Shown here: positions 54,008 through 64,000 of the stretch, piece by piece | Numbering within the stretch: position 1 is the stretch's first letter | How the letters are laid out: each line of letters opens with the position of its first letter | Source: Chloromonas sp. AAM2 | Lineage: Eukaryota > Chlorophyta > Chlorophyceae > Chlamydomonadales > Chlamydomonadaceae | DNA length: 64,000 bases | Direction of reading: 5' to 3' | NCBI GenBank assembly: GCA_004335635.1 | Contig: QAXH01006743.1 | Coordinates: 20,116 to 84,115, forward strand | The notes under the pieces: model-generated | Told to the model about the DNA's origin: nothing | The model's database searches: none | Seen by the model: the letters and a program-made list of their open reading frames with translations, nothing else | Program-made: the position numbers and the translations under genes

Positions 54008-54450
54008 GGCCACAAGGGCCTCACCACCCCTTGCTGACACGGTCAGATTCCCCTTTACTAGGAGAAATTTTTGCACTTTGCGCAGATGATGGATATTCAG
54101 TTTGCGTTGAACGTGCTTCCTGGTGTGCACTCCCTCCTTGTATGTCCGACCAGACCCATGTTAACCAAAGAATGCCAACCCTGGAGCTAACTGAAGCTTG
54201 TGTCAATGCATAAATCACTGGGTACCTTTCACACTGCCAGCCCGGTGGGCCTATTACATTCATGATCACTGTGCTGAAACAAAGATTATGCAGGGTCTCA
54301 TTGCCAAGCCTGTTGGACTTGATCCATCCTGCGGCAACCACAGTGACCCACAAGTGTGCTGCATCAGCTGAAATTCAGTCCAAAGGGACTGGTCTGTTTG
54401 AATGTGGAAAATGCCCTTGTGACGTGTTCAAGGCTGGTTCCGAACCATCT

Positions 54451-54790
54451 TTAGAAATCGTCCAGCAGCTTGTGAACCTTGCTGGTGGTGAGGCTAGTGA
54501 TCAGGCCCCTCGCCTTGTACGGGGCTGCAAAGGTCTTGGTGAAGTGGCCGGTGCTGCCGGCGTACACGTCAGGCATGTCCATCTGCTGGGGGGCCAGCCT
54601 GCCGACCTCGTTGGCTGTGGTCTCATAAACTGGGTGCTGTTGTTTGGGATTGTGCCTGTGACCAGGGGGCAACGGTAAACACGCTGAACTGGGCGTGGGC
54701 AGTTGACCGGCACCTCTCCAGGGTCACCATTGCCATCGCCCAGCTTGTCATGCACACGGCTGGTCATCATAACCTTACCGCAAAACATAA
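54451..54790 (-). CDS. PIERCE-like (DUF4490) microtubule inner protein, frame-broken or mis-joined
   Basis: The (-) strand frame ending 54451 reads NPKQQHPVYETTANEVGRLA, then MPDVYAGSTGHFTKTF and GLITSLTTSKVHKLLDDF. Spacing of NPxY-TT, the P-x-Y block and the FTxxF block fits the piercer of microtubule wall family (PIERCE1/2), small proteins inside the doublet microtubules of cilia. An upstream frame (MFCGKVMMTSRVHDK to GEVPVNCPRPVQRVYRCPLVTG) is continuous with it but shifted by one base near 54655. Either there is an unrecognised splice, a sequencing error, or the gene is decayed. A more decayed relative lies at 46.6 kb. Family call is from motif spacing only. Confidence 0.45.
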
Positions 54791-55128
54791 CAAAACAACA
54801 AGAGTATCTGGACCGAACATTGGCCTCAGCTACATAGCGTGCACGGCTTCATCGGTAAGCTGGAATACAGCAGCATGTGTGTGAGGCTGTAAGCCCGTGC
54901 TAACACCTTAAGTCTATGTGTTTGCCAGCGTGAGGCTCCCTTTATGTCGTGCTTTCACATGCATCTGTGGCATGTCGCATGTCCTGGGGTTTGTGCGGCA
55001 GGTGAGCAATTCCACTTGACATTGCATGCTGCTTCCAACCTTTCATTCCCTATCCAACAGATAACCTCAACACCAGCACATTGGCCTTTGCAACTGGCCC
55101 AAGGCTGAGTGTGCGGTCCACACCTCAC

Positions 55129-57291
55129 CTTTGCAGGCTGGCATCTGCTAGGCGAATTGGTAGGTCCTTCAAGCCAAACCTGGCTGCTTGTGGCTGCCTG
55201 TGTGACGCCGTTGCCTCTGCTGCCATGCGCTGCTCTGCCAACGCATCAAACCTGAGCAGGGACCGCTTGGCTGGTGACACTGACTGCATCAGCTGCTCCA
55301 CCGCCAGGTGCCCCCTGCTGATGGTGGCATTCTCCTGTGCAATGGCTGTCACCTCATCCAGGGCCTGAGCAGCCGGGCCACGCTTCTGAAGAGCGTCTAT
55401 TTCTTCCTGCGGCTAGGTACAAATGGCATGCTATGCACCCAGGCCAAGCAGATCCCTTGCTCAGGCGCTGTGTACTGCATCAGGGGTGGAAGAAGCCTGG
55501 AGCACTTGGGCATTCACGGCTGAGGATTCAGAGCAGACATCTGGTGATGTGGCAATTGTGGCACACTTGACTCTCAGACTGTCTGCACACCACCCACAAC
55601 CATACGTGTTGATTTGCCCCCCACCCATCCCCACTACCACCACACAGACACACATACCTGGAAGAACCTGATAAACGCTGACGTGTATGCTTGACCATAT
55701 GCACTGCTGCAGTCGATGGCCATGTCAAGCTGCATGGCATGCACAGGCTTGGCCGCCTCGAGCAGGGTGCTGAACAGTATTCCTAGCTGTTTAGTGCCTG
55801 TTACCGTGGTCTGCACTGCCAGGTCTGCTACCATGGGCAGGGTGTAGGGCCGCAGGAGGGCCATGGGCGCCAAAGCAGCAGTGCTGACGCCATCAGCACA
55901 GCCACGGGGCTGTAAATTCAGGCCTTGGACTCGTGGGTTGACATCTGGGCCTGCCAAGAACACCTCTGTCTGCTGCTCCATGTCACGGTTTGGAGGAGGG
56001 ATTGTGTAAAGGAGCGTGTCCTTGCCTCGAATGATGGAGTGCTCCACGAACCGTTGAAGGTCCAGGTTGGAGCCCAGGAAATGGTCCAGACTGCAGCAGA
56101 CGTGCGTAAGTAGTGGTCAGGGTAGACGCTCCTGGAACTGGTTCATAAATGAGACGTGAGGGGGAGTCAATTGTCTCACACAGCTGGCGGTGCACAACTC
56201 GGGCAGTGGCATAGGGCACTGCATATGCGCGTCTGCAGCCAATGCCTTCAAGAATGCTGTAGAGTTGACGGTACCAGAGTGTGACATCTTCTACTCCCTT
56301 GACCACTCCAGTCCCCCATGTGAAGCATCACCCTGCTGTTTACCGGCTGCTTCAACCTGGGCCAATGCTATGATAAGGACATCAAGCCCAACAAGTTGGT
56401 AGACAGAATAAGCTGTACTTTCAGACGGTCAAGTGCCAGAGCAGGCAGGCCTCACCTGGCAACCACCACCCAACCATCCTGCAGACTGGGCACCACCTCC
56501 AATGCAAACTGCAGCTCGTTCAGTGGCGCTGACTCGCCCGTTGACTCGGTAAACTGGATGAGGTTGCTCACGTGGAACCCGCCCATGGACAAGTCCCTGT
56601 TGCTGGCCCAATCGACAAATGCATCATGCGTGCTTGGGCTTGTGACAATGAAAACCTGTGCGTGGCATGGCATGCAAGCGCTGTATAAGCCCATAGTGCA
56701 TGTGGGCGTGTGATGCTTGGCTGGGTTGCCTCAAGAGCCTCACTTTTGCCTGCATGTTCTGCCGACCGAGAAGAGCAATCTCACTGCATGAAACTGAATC
56801 TCATGTGCGATGTGCATGAAGCTGAAGGCATTTTAAGAGTCGATCACGTGTACATGCAGCCAGATGGAAAGGCACCGAGCATCACGTGTCCCTACCTTGT
56901 CGTGTGGTGGCAGCAACCTCGCACAATGTTTGAGCGAATTCAACCAATAGTTAAGGATTGAATGGCCGCCCACAGGGACGAGGGCAGGGCTGATGCCTGT
57001 GAGCAGGGTGAGGACAGTGTGATGAACATGCATTGCTGGCCACCAGGGCAATGCCATGGCAAATGAACAGGACAAGCTTCACCTTGATAACTTTCAGATG
57101 TTGCAAGAAGCACCAGCTTGACCTGCAGCATCCGAGTACAAGTTGATGTACAGCGCGCTGTACACCCTCGAGCGTGAGTGGTAACTGTGTAATGATTGCT
57201 GTAACGGTATGCATGGTTCACCTACCGAGGCGCCCATCTCCACCCCTGGCTGAGTTATGCGTCTCCGTACCCAGTGTACGCCCCGCTCCAA
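55129..57291 (-). CDS. Unrecognised multi-exon gene
   Basis: Several (-) strand blocks have clear coding character and good splice sites: about 57291-57228 (LLERGVHWVRRRITQPGVEM), 57127-57085 (VKLVLLATSESYQ), 56655-56456 (VFIVTSPSTHDAFVDWASNR to LQDGWVVVA), about 56295-56110 (LYSILEGIGCRRAYAVPYAT), 56090-55658 (LDHFLGSNLDLQRFVEHSII to TSAFIRFFQ) and 55406-55129 (EEIDALQKRGPAAQALDEVT and on). The last block ends at a GTGAGG donor, so more coding sequence may follow. I could not identify the family. The protein looks soluble and mixed alpha/beta with no signal peptide or membrane span in these blocks. It is at least 350 residues. Confidence 0.55.
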
Positions 57292-57570
57292 GAGCCTTTC
57301 TGGCAGCGCTTGAGCTGTTTGTCAGTTGAACGCAGCCCAGCTAGATTAATCGCGACACCCTGTGATGAATTGCCAGGATATGTCGGTTTCTGAGCCGTAC
57401 ACGTTACGTCGGCTCCAGACCCTGTCACACCACTTGCTCTGCCGATGCAACCTGGATGGTGCGGATGCATCTTGAAGCCTGACAAATACACCTGCTGAGT
57501 ATGCTCAAATTAAAGAGTTCTTGGGCATCCGACTCAATCCAATCCAGTTGTTTACTTCTGACGGCTGGCT

Positions 57571-59617
57571 ATGGCTGCGGGCGTTCAGCCTTCTCAACCG
57601 GCACAGCAATCAAGCAGATGCGTGGTTGATGCTGTGCTCAGTACAGAGGAGTGCGCCCAGTTGAAGTTCGTGCATGGTGCCTTGGCAGTCCTTGGATATA
57701 GGTACAGTTGGATATCACAACATTACAGGATGGGAGCTGCCATCCGAACATGTGATCATCATCACGTCCCGCGCAACTACAGGGGCAGTAGCAACAACCG
57801 CTAATCTGATGGTCTTGCATGCGTTGCAGAACACAAGTCACCAGCCTCACCTTGAGCGATGTGCTGTGCAGCTACCCCGAGTTTCTGATTCCCATGGTAA
57901 GGCCTTGGCGTTTCAAGATGTGTAATCAATTGGTTTTCAGCACAGGCAAATAATGGCATGCTCAAAGCATACTGTGCACACTGGGCATGTAATCTGGTTA
58001 TTATAACAGGCGTATAATGGCATACTTGCACATGGGTTGCAGCTGATTGGCTGTGTATAACCAAGCGTACTCAAAGCTATCTGCCCACACCACCTGTTGA
58101 CTCCAGGTCAATGCACGGCAAAAGGCATGGACTGCAGTTGAAAAAGCACTTGGCATGGAATTTGAACTATACCCTGAGTTTACATCATTGATCGCCTGGG
58201 CAGCTGGAAGCAGCTTGAATTGGCACACCGATGAGAACAGGTGGGGCCAACAGACTTCGTACTGCTTTCTGACTTGTCAGCCTGTTCTCATCTCTCCTTT
58301 GTTCGCATTGCTCCTGAATGATGCCCTCAAAGTGTGCTTGCCTGAACAGAGAAAGTACAATTCAACAGCAGTGTCCCAAATGAGGGGCGGGATTCCAACC
58401 TGTCCAACTACAATTAAGGGGGATTGCAACACACCGGGATAGTAATGGTGGTGGTCACCCCTTGAGGTGCTATCCTGACCGCAGACCTCGTTAGACCCAA
58501 AAAGGATTCAGCAAGAGCTGTCACCATGGACTCTGCGCAGGGATTACCTGAAACAGCGACACGTCTCTGCAGTATGCTACTTGAACCAGGCGGGAACGGA
58601 CTTTGAAGGTGGCAACCTGATGTTCAGAAGCCCAGCAGAGGAGGTTGCCCCGGCTCCTGGGCGGTTGGTGTGTTTCTTGGCTACTGAGGAACACGCAGTT
58701 CAGGCCATTGAGTCCGGCGAACGCCAAACACTCACCCTCTGGTTCACCCGCAATCAGCAGGCTTGTGAGGATTTGCAGGTGAGCTGGGCGGACTGAATTG
58801 TCCAGCGCAGCACTGGGCAGATCAGGGTCACGCTTCCCAAACTGGTCAATGGTGTGCTTCCACGGGCTGACGGTCACTCAACCAGTGGGTTTGGTACCAT
58901 TCAGAACTCTCTATATAGAGGGACAGTTGCGGTGCCATGCTAGAACGGGCGCCCTGGAGATGTCCCTGACAAAGGAGGATGGGTTCAGCTTCACAGACGG
59001 ACACAACTGCAGTAATGTGACAGCACTCACACAGTGGGGAGTGACTGCCCATGCGACCTACCTACCCACCAAGTGCCCACCACTTACCACAACACATCTG
59101 AGGCACCTTCAGTAACCCTGAACATCCTCATGATCCCACTGAAGCTGTGTTCTTGCAGGTGCTCAGACGGCTAGGGCAGATTTCCTCTCCCCCTGGCTTG
59201 CCCGAGTCTATGTACTTGGTGGACGGAGGCGATGATGTGCGCTTAATGCGCCTTCGCAGCCTTGGCATTGATGCAGGGCAACTGGCGTGTGTTGCATCTC
59301 AGCAGGCGGCTGGCACAGGAGGGCTGTCTCAGGCACCGCTGGCCCAGGCACCTCATCAACGTGCAGGAAGACATGCATGCATGATGAGCGATGCGGCTAT
59401 GTCATGGATCTGCAATGCCAGTTGCCTCGAACATGCATGCTTGCGTGCCCATTTTTTTCGCCGATTGCTGGATTGTCAAGAACACACCTCAAACTGGTCA
59501 GTAGAGGACTGGAAGAACGCCCTGAATCTGCATTTAGCATCACTGAAAGCCCAGCTGGTGCGGAGTGTACCTTGTTGGACTCATAATGGTCTTCTTTTGT
59601 GTGATACGGTCAACTGA
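57571..59617 (+). CDS. PKHD-type 2OG-Fe(II) dioxygenase (plant At1g22950-like)
   Basis: Five exons in phase: 57571-57701, 57830-57896, 58107-58240, 58541-58778, 59159-59617. The protein begins MAAGVQPSQPAQQSSRCVVD, then ECAQLKFVHGALAVLGYR and LTLSDVLCSYPEFLIPM. The catalytic double-stranded beta-helix has LYPEFTSLIAWAAGSSLNWH with iron ligands H106 and D108, YLKQRHVSAVCYLNQAG, distal H162, and R172 (GERQTLTLWF) for 2-oxoglutarate. After this comes PESMYLVDGGDDVRLMRLRS, also conserved in the plant homologues. These enzymes are related to prolyl and lysyl hydroxylases; the substrate is not known. The C-terminal 80 residues are not conserved and the last exon may be shorter or spliced. Introns 2 and 3 are the source of the copy at 52.9 kb. 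Confidence 0.9.
58387..58490 (+). repeat. Dispersed repeat family B copy in oxygenase intron 3
   Basis: Matches 53411-53510 almost exactly (duplicated together with the gene segment) and 40607-40705 more distantly. Confidence 0.8.
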
Positions 59618-60042
59618 GAATTATAAGAGAAGTTTGCCAGTTCTGGGACAATTCCTGGGACTGGCATTGAAACCGATGTGTTTCAGCACATACACGCGTG
59701 TCCCACAACTTTGGCCTCCTGGTCAGCTGCTTATCGTGCCAGCTTTTGCTTCCCATGACACATGATGCTTTGTAGACGTGGGCATTCTTTGTGGTCACCT
59801 CCTGTAAATCATCCCAGGGCAGATAAAATTGACATGGCAAACGCGTGTGAGGGTGACTCTACTCAAACCGGCTTCCTCAAACTGGTTACAGTGGGGCGGG
59901 TTGGGGTAGGACAACTGGGAATCATGCATATGCAAATCTCTGGCCGTTCCTTCAGTAACGTCAACGGCTTTTCAATGCCCAGAGCGCGTGCAATCTGCAC
60001 GTCTCGTCTCACATTCAAGTTGATCGGAAGCAGACGATCAAG
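59618..60042. other. Intergenic, oxygenase 3' flank and MDH promoter
   Basis: Contains a solo TIR end of the MITE family (about 59628-59660). No gene seen. Confidence 0.5.
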
Positions 60043-62105
60043 ATGTCAGGCCCAACCTCCCGTGCGATGGCTCAGTGGGCTCTGGCTGCCTCCCGCGGGT
60101 TTGCATCTGCGGGCTCCACTCCCAGCCGCAAGGTTGCAGTGTTGGGAGCAGCAGGTGGCATTGGTCAGCCGCTGTCTCTGTTGCTGAAGGTGTGTGACTG
60201 CTGCAATCAACATGAGAGGCCAAGCAAGGCGTGCACTTGAACGATCATCAACACCAAACATGCGCCCTGGATTACGGCTGCAGCTGAACTCTCAAGTGAC
60301 TCAGTTGTCGCTTTATGATATTGCGGGCACCCCAGGCGTTGCAGCGGACATCAGCCACTGTAACACGGGAGCCCAGGCGAAGGTGGGCAATCAAAAACGT
60401 GGCTCAAACTTTTGCAGACATCTCTCCTTCCAACGCTGGCTGGCGAAGTTTGCTCCCATCATTGATTCTGCAGGGATATAATCAGGACCAGCTCGCAGAG
60501 GCTGTCCGAGGCTGTGATTTGGTGATCATCCCCGCCGGTGTGCCTCGTAAGCCTGGCATGACCCGCGATGACTTGTTCAAAGTAAGAGATGCATTGTCAA
60601 TGCAATTTTACAGCGCAACGTTGTTGCAGTTGGAGTTGGCCTTCTGGTACAAGTATCAACAGTTGTGTCCGCATGTGGCACGCAGATCAATGCCGGTATT
60701 GTCAAGGGCCTGATTGAGGCTGTGGGCAAGCACGCACCTGGGGTGAGTAATGGAGCTCAAGCCTATCTCATGAAGTGTCCAGCATCTCTGCCTGGGTCAC
60801 TAATCCAGACATCCGAGTGTGATGTGCAGGCGCTCATCAACCTCATTTCCAACCCGGTCAACTCCACTGTCCCCATTGCGGCAGAGGTGCTGAAGGGCAT
60901 GGGTGTATATGACAAGCGCAAGGTTATGGGCGTGACCACCTTGGACGTGGTAAGTGGTAACTCACAGGCTGTGCGCAGAGTGATATCATGTACCCCACAC
61001 GCTAAGTGTCTACCACAACTACAACGTTCTGCTGGTGGACTCATCCCGGCACCCACATACGTTGCAGGTTCGCGCCAAGACCTTCTATGCAGAGAAGAAG
61101 GCTCTGGACGTGTCTCAGGTTGACGTTCCCGTGGTCGGTGGGCATGCTGGCATCACCATTCTGCCCCTCTTCTCACAGGTGTGTCTGGAACCTATCTGAA
61201 ATCTACCTGAGGCTTACGCCAGGGGCAAGTGTGTACTCAAGCGCCTGCATGTTGCTTTGCCACTCGTCGCAGGCAACACCCAAGGTGAGCATGACCAAGG
61301 AGGAGATTGACGCGCTTACCAAGCGTACTCAGGACGGCGGCACTGAGGTCGTGACGGCAAAGGCTGGCAAGGTGAGGCAAACAGCACCTACGGCGCGTTG
61401 AGCGGCTGGGCTGGCTGCACTAGAAGGCCAATTTGGAACTAATCTGCAGCAACAATTCGATTGCATCGGCTTGCTTGTATTCAGTCCAGCAAGATTTCGT
61501 GCCTGTAATGCTTGCAGGGCAGTGCAACCTTGTCCATGGCTTATGCTGCTGCGCTGTTTGCGGATTCCTGCCTTCGTGGCCTGAATGGTAAGCGAACTGA
61601 GGTGATCAAGCTGATGAAGCTACCAGAGCGTGTGTACAACGTGCACTCTGTTGGGCAACTGCTTCAGTAGATTCTTGCTGGCAACAACACCATGGCATCG
61701 TTGCACGATTGCCAGTATTGCAAACCTGCAGTAGATCTGTGCTGCCCACCATGTCAGCTGGCCAAGCCGCTATCAACATCAGCATTTGTGCATGGCCACA
61801 CGTGCAGGTACACCAACGTATGAGTACACATATGTGGACTCCAACATCACCGAGTCACCCTACTTTGCCAGCAAGTGCAAGATCAGCACTGAGGGTGAGT
61901 GCACAGCATATTCGCCACTGCTTAACTCCTTGTCGTCTGTCACGTTGTGCAACAAGGCAATCAGTCTGCCTACATGTATGCAGGTGTTGAGAAGGTCTAC
62001 GATCTCGGTACCCTTTCTGACTACGAGAAGGAGGGCCTGAAGAGTATGATGAGCGAGCTGCATAGCTCCATCCAGAAGGGCGTGGATTTTGTCAAGTCCG
62101 CTTAA
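60043..62105 (+). CDS. MDH: Malate dehydrogenase, mitochondrial type
   Basis: Ten exons close in phase: 60043-60189, 60284-60382, 60474-60581, 60686-60742, 60830-60949, 61068-61178, 61273-61371, 61518-61587, 61808-61894, 61984-62105; 339 aa. An N-terminal presequence (about 28 residues, rich in Ala, Ser and Arg) precedes the NAD site [13 protein letters not shown]. Substrate and catalytic blocks are [15 protein letters not shown], the [11 protein letters not shown] strand, and [13 protein letters not shown] with catalytic H203. The end [20 protein letters not shown] is typical. The enzyme interconverts malate and oxaloacetate with NAD. It belongs to the mitochondrial/glyoxysomal/plastid NAD-MDH clade; the mitochondrion is the most likely site, but the presequence alone does not rule out plastid or peroxisome. 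Confidence 0.95.
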
Positions 62106-63169
62106 TTTTAATGATGCTGACAGACGCATCTTGGCATAGGCTTGTAACGACTCTGAGCAGACTGGTCATCCAGACACGTCATCCTAAATCACTTGGCCAC
62201 GAGCCTGCCTTTAGGTGACGAAACGCACAATTTTTCATTGACGCAGTTGCATCTTCACGGTGAAGCTGTGGCCTGCTTACTCATGATGCTTCTCACCAAG
62301 CCGAATCTTGTGTTGTGTGGCGGCCAAGTTGCACGGGCTGACGCTTAGATGGTGCGAACCAGTGTGATGTGGGTTCATTTCTTCAAACCACTTCATCATG
62401 TTCTTCTTCAAACGATTTGTCAAACCACAGCATCTGTTAAGTAGAGCCACTGGTTGACATGCAGGCGCCAGATCATCTCTTCTCAGGTGGTATGTGTTGC
62501 CAGTGTGCGGATTGGATCGGTTCCATCCCAAACCCAAGTCCGCTTGTGTCTGGATAAACCATCTGGCCACAGATTCACAGCCTGGCCTTTCAACAGCATG
62601 CTTGACACATTCAGCTACTGCAGCATGTGCAGCATCAACTGCACTATCATCGGGCCACACGACTCAAATTACAAGCGTAGCCTGACAAGTATGGAGGCCT
62701 GACTTGCTCGCTCAACTTGCTGCTGCTATCCTCATGACCTGCTGTTTCCAGACACGATCCTTCATTCAGGTGTGCAGAAGCACAAGTTGAGGTCCCGGTC
62801 TTCAACATGGGTTGGATGAGGCCTGACTGTAGGCCAAGGATAACTGATCAGACTACAACCTCTGCTTACTACAAGCCAGCAACTGCAAGCGTGTTGGGCT
62901 TGGTATTCAGCCTGTGCCTCATCTCCTTGGCACACAATAGCGCTGCAGGCATCAAACGAGTAGTGCTTCAACGGCAACCAAGCAAACCTGCAAACCTGGT
63001 CCAACCTGCGAAAACCGACCGACAAATGCACGTGACGACGAAACTGGACAAACCTTGTGCATTGAGGTTAGCAATAGCGCGTTAGTGAATCAAAAGCAGC
63101 ATCTTTGATATGGCGTCCGAAACCGCGGACGAACACAAAGGGTTGTGACGAGCGTGCAGCTATTACAGC
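62106..63169. other. Intergenic between MDH and the next gene
   Basis: MDH 3' UTR and promoter of the rightmost gene. No coding exon is supported. Confidence 0.5.
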
Positions 63170-64000
63170 ATGGCCGATTTGCGCCGGTTGGAATGGGTCA
63201 GGGACAAGGTTGCCTGTGCCCTTGAGGTAGACGCGCAGCTGGTCAATGAATTGTATGAGGACCAGCAAGCACAATCGACCATTCTCAGTTTCCTGGATGG
63301 CGGTAAGTAGTGTCACTTGGCAAAATATGCACAACCGGCATCAAGAAGCATTGCACGGGTTGCTGTTTGAACTCCTCCGCGCCTCGGACGTCAGTTTGCG
63401 ATGGACATGTTAAGAAGTCAGAAGTATGACCACGCCCTTCTGCAGAAGTTCTGGCCTCTTCCACACTCTTGTTCACATTGGAACAAGCTACAATCCAAGT
63501 GGAGGAAATACGTGAGGTGCCCAGGTGAGTACCGCATGCCAAGGGCATGCAAGGCAGCCAAGCAGCTGCCGAGGCTGTGCTGGTTTTGCCCCTGCATAGC
63601 ATGACATGTTACAACGTGCACTGGTTGCAGGGCCGACAGCCCCCAGCCTGATGCAGATGCATTTGAAGAGGGTGAAGAGGCTGCCACAGATGCAAAAGGG
63701 GACGGTGACGGCAATGAGGATGGCGCAGACACAGGTGCGCAGGCGCATATGCTGAACTCATCTGTATCACAGCATCCCAGCGGCTCTGTACTCTTCCAGT
63801 TAATGAGCCTTCACCCACTGAACAGGCACAGGTAGCTTTGCATGCATCAGCTCCATGTGTAGCACACATGGAGCACTGGCTGGCACGGCGTGTGTACTAT
63901 AATGTGCTGCTGCTGATGCAGGCGTAGAAGCTGGTGAGGTTGCTGAACGCCAGACAGCAGCAGAACCCACCATGGTTGGCGAGGCCAGTGCAGCAGCGAC
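63170..64000 (+). CDS. 5' end of a further gene, possibly a dynein heavy chain (partial)
   Basis: Four exons join in phase: 63170-63302, 63446-63524, 63631-63734 and 63922 to beyond the window. The product starts MADLRRLEWVRDKVACALEV, then LVNELYEDQQAQSTILSFLD, STLLFTLEQATIQVEEIREV and a stretch rich in Asp, Glu, Ala and Gly. The first 45 residues resemble the extreme N-terminus of some axonemal dynein heavy chains, which begin with a similar RLEW-type helix and a short xxFL end. That is a weak similarity and the acidic insert is not typical, so the function is open. Confidence 0.55.

Overview
This window is nuclear DNA of a green alga (chlorophyte). Every confident gene is split by many short GT-AG introns, and the proteins are plant/algal types: a thylakoid FtsH of type A with a bipartite targeting region, a plant-style UPF0428-DUF167 fusion, an IMB4-like importin, and plant-type CLASRP. 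Several genes suggest a lineage that makes cilia: a PIERCE-like microtubule inner protein, an ERICH2-like protein, and possibly the start of a dynein heavy chain. Assignment below chlorophyte is inference. There are two assembly gaps (25087-25730 and 53955-54007). I rebuilt gene models by hand by matching exon phases, so exon coordinates are given in the evidence fields.

Layout: 1-3834 (-) CLASRP-like SR protein, running off the left edge. 4427-8739 (-) complete FtsH1/5-type protease. 10467-11480 (-) DUF1279/FAM210 protein, 5' end unresolved. 12459-14100 (+) small ankyrin protein. 14329-14487 a MITE-like element. 15106-16209 (-) organellar SSB. 17204-17416 (-) relic of a Fanzor/TnpB C-terminus. 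17880-28084 (-) a 21-exon importin-4 with a 40-bp minisatellite at one splice donor. 28630-30536 (-) ribonucleotide reductase small subunit. 31465-33780 (-) TFIIE beta, divergent from 34001-36264 (+) STEEP1/DUF167 protein. 37720-39301 (+) ERICH2-like protein. 41410-45363 (-) TM9SF protein.

45.4-57.3 kb is repeat-rich and gene-poor. It holds dispersed repeats, a local exon amplification at 50.6-51.5 kb, a broken copy of an oxygenase gene, two related PIERCE-like segments and an unrecognised gene at 55.1-57.3 kb. 57571-59617 (+) is the intact 2OG-Fe(II) oxygenase that gave rise to the broken copy. 60043-62105 (+)  is a complete mitochondrial malate dehydrogenase. 63170-64000 (+) is the 5' end of a further gene.

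The genes are mostly unrelated housekeeping genes (splicing, photosystem quality control, nuclear import, dNTP synthesis, transcription initiation, TCA cycle), not a pathway cluster. I found no defence island, CRISPR array or biosynthetic cluster. The least ordinary content is the mobile DNA: the Fanzor-like relic, a terminal-inverted-repeat family with scattered solo ends, two co-occurring dispersed repeats, and the recent segmental duplication of the oxygenase.
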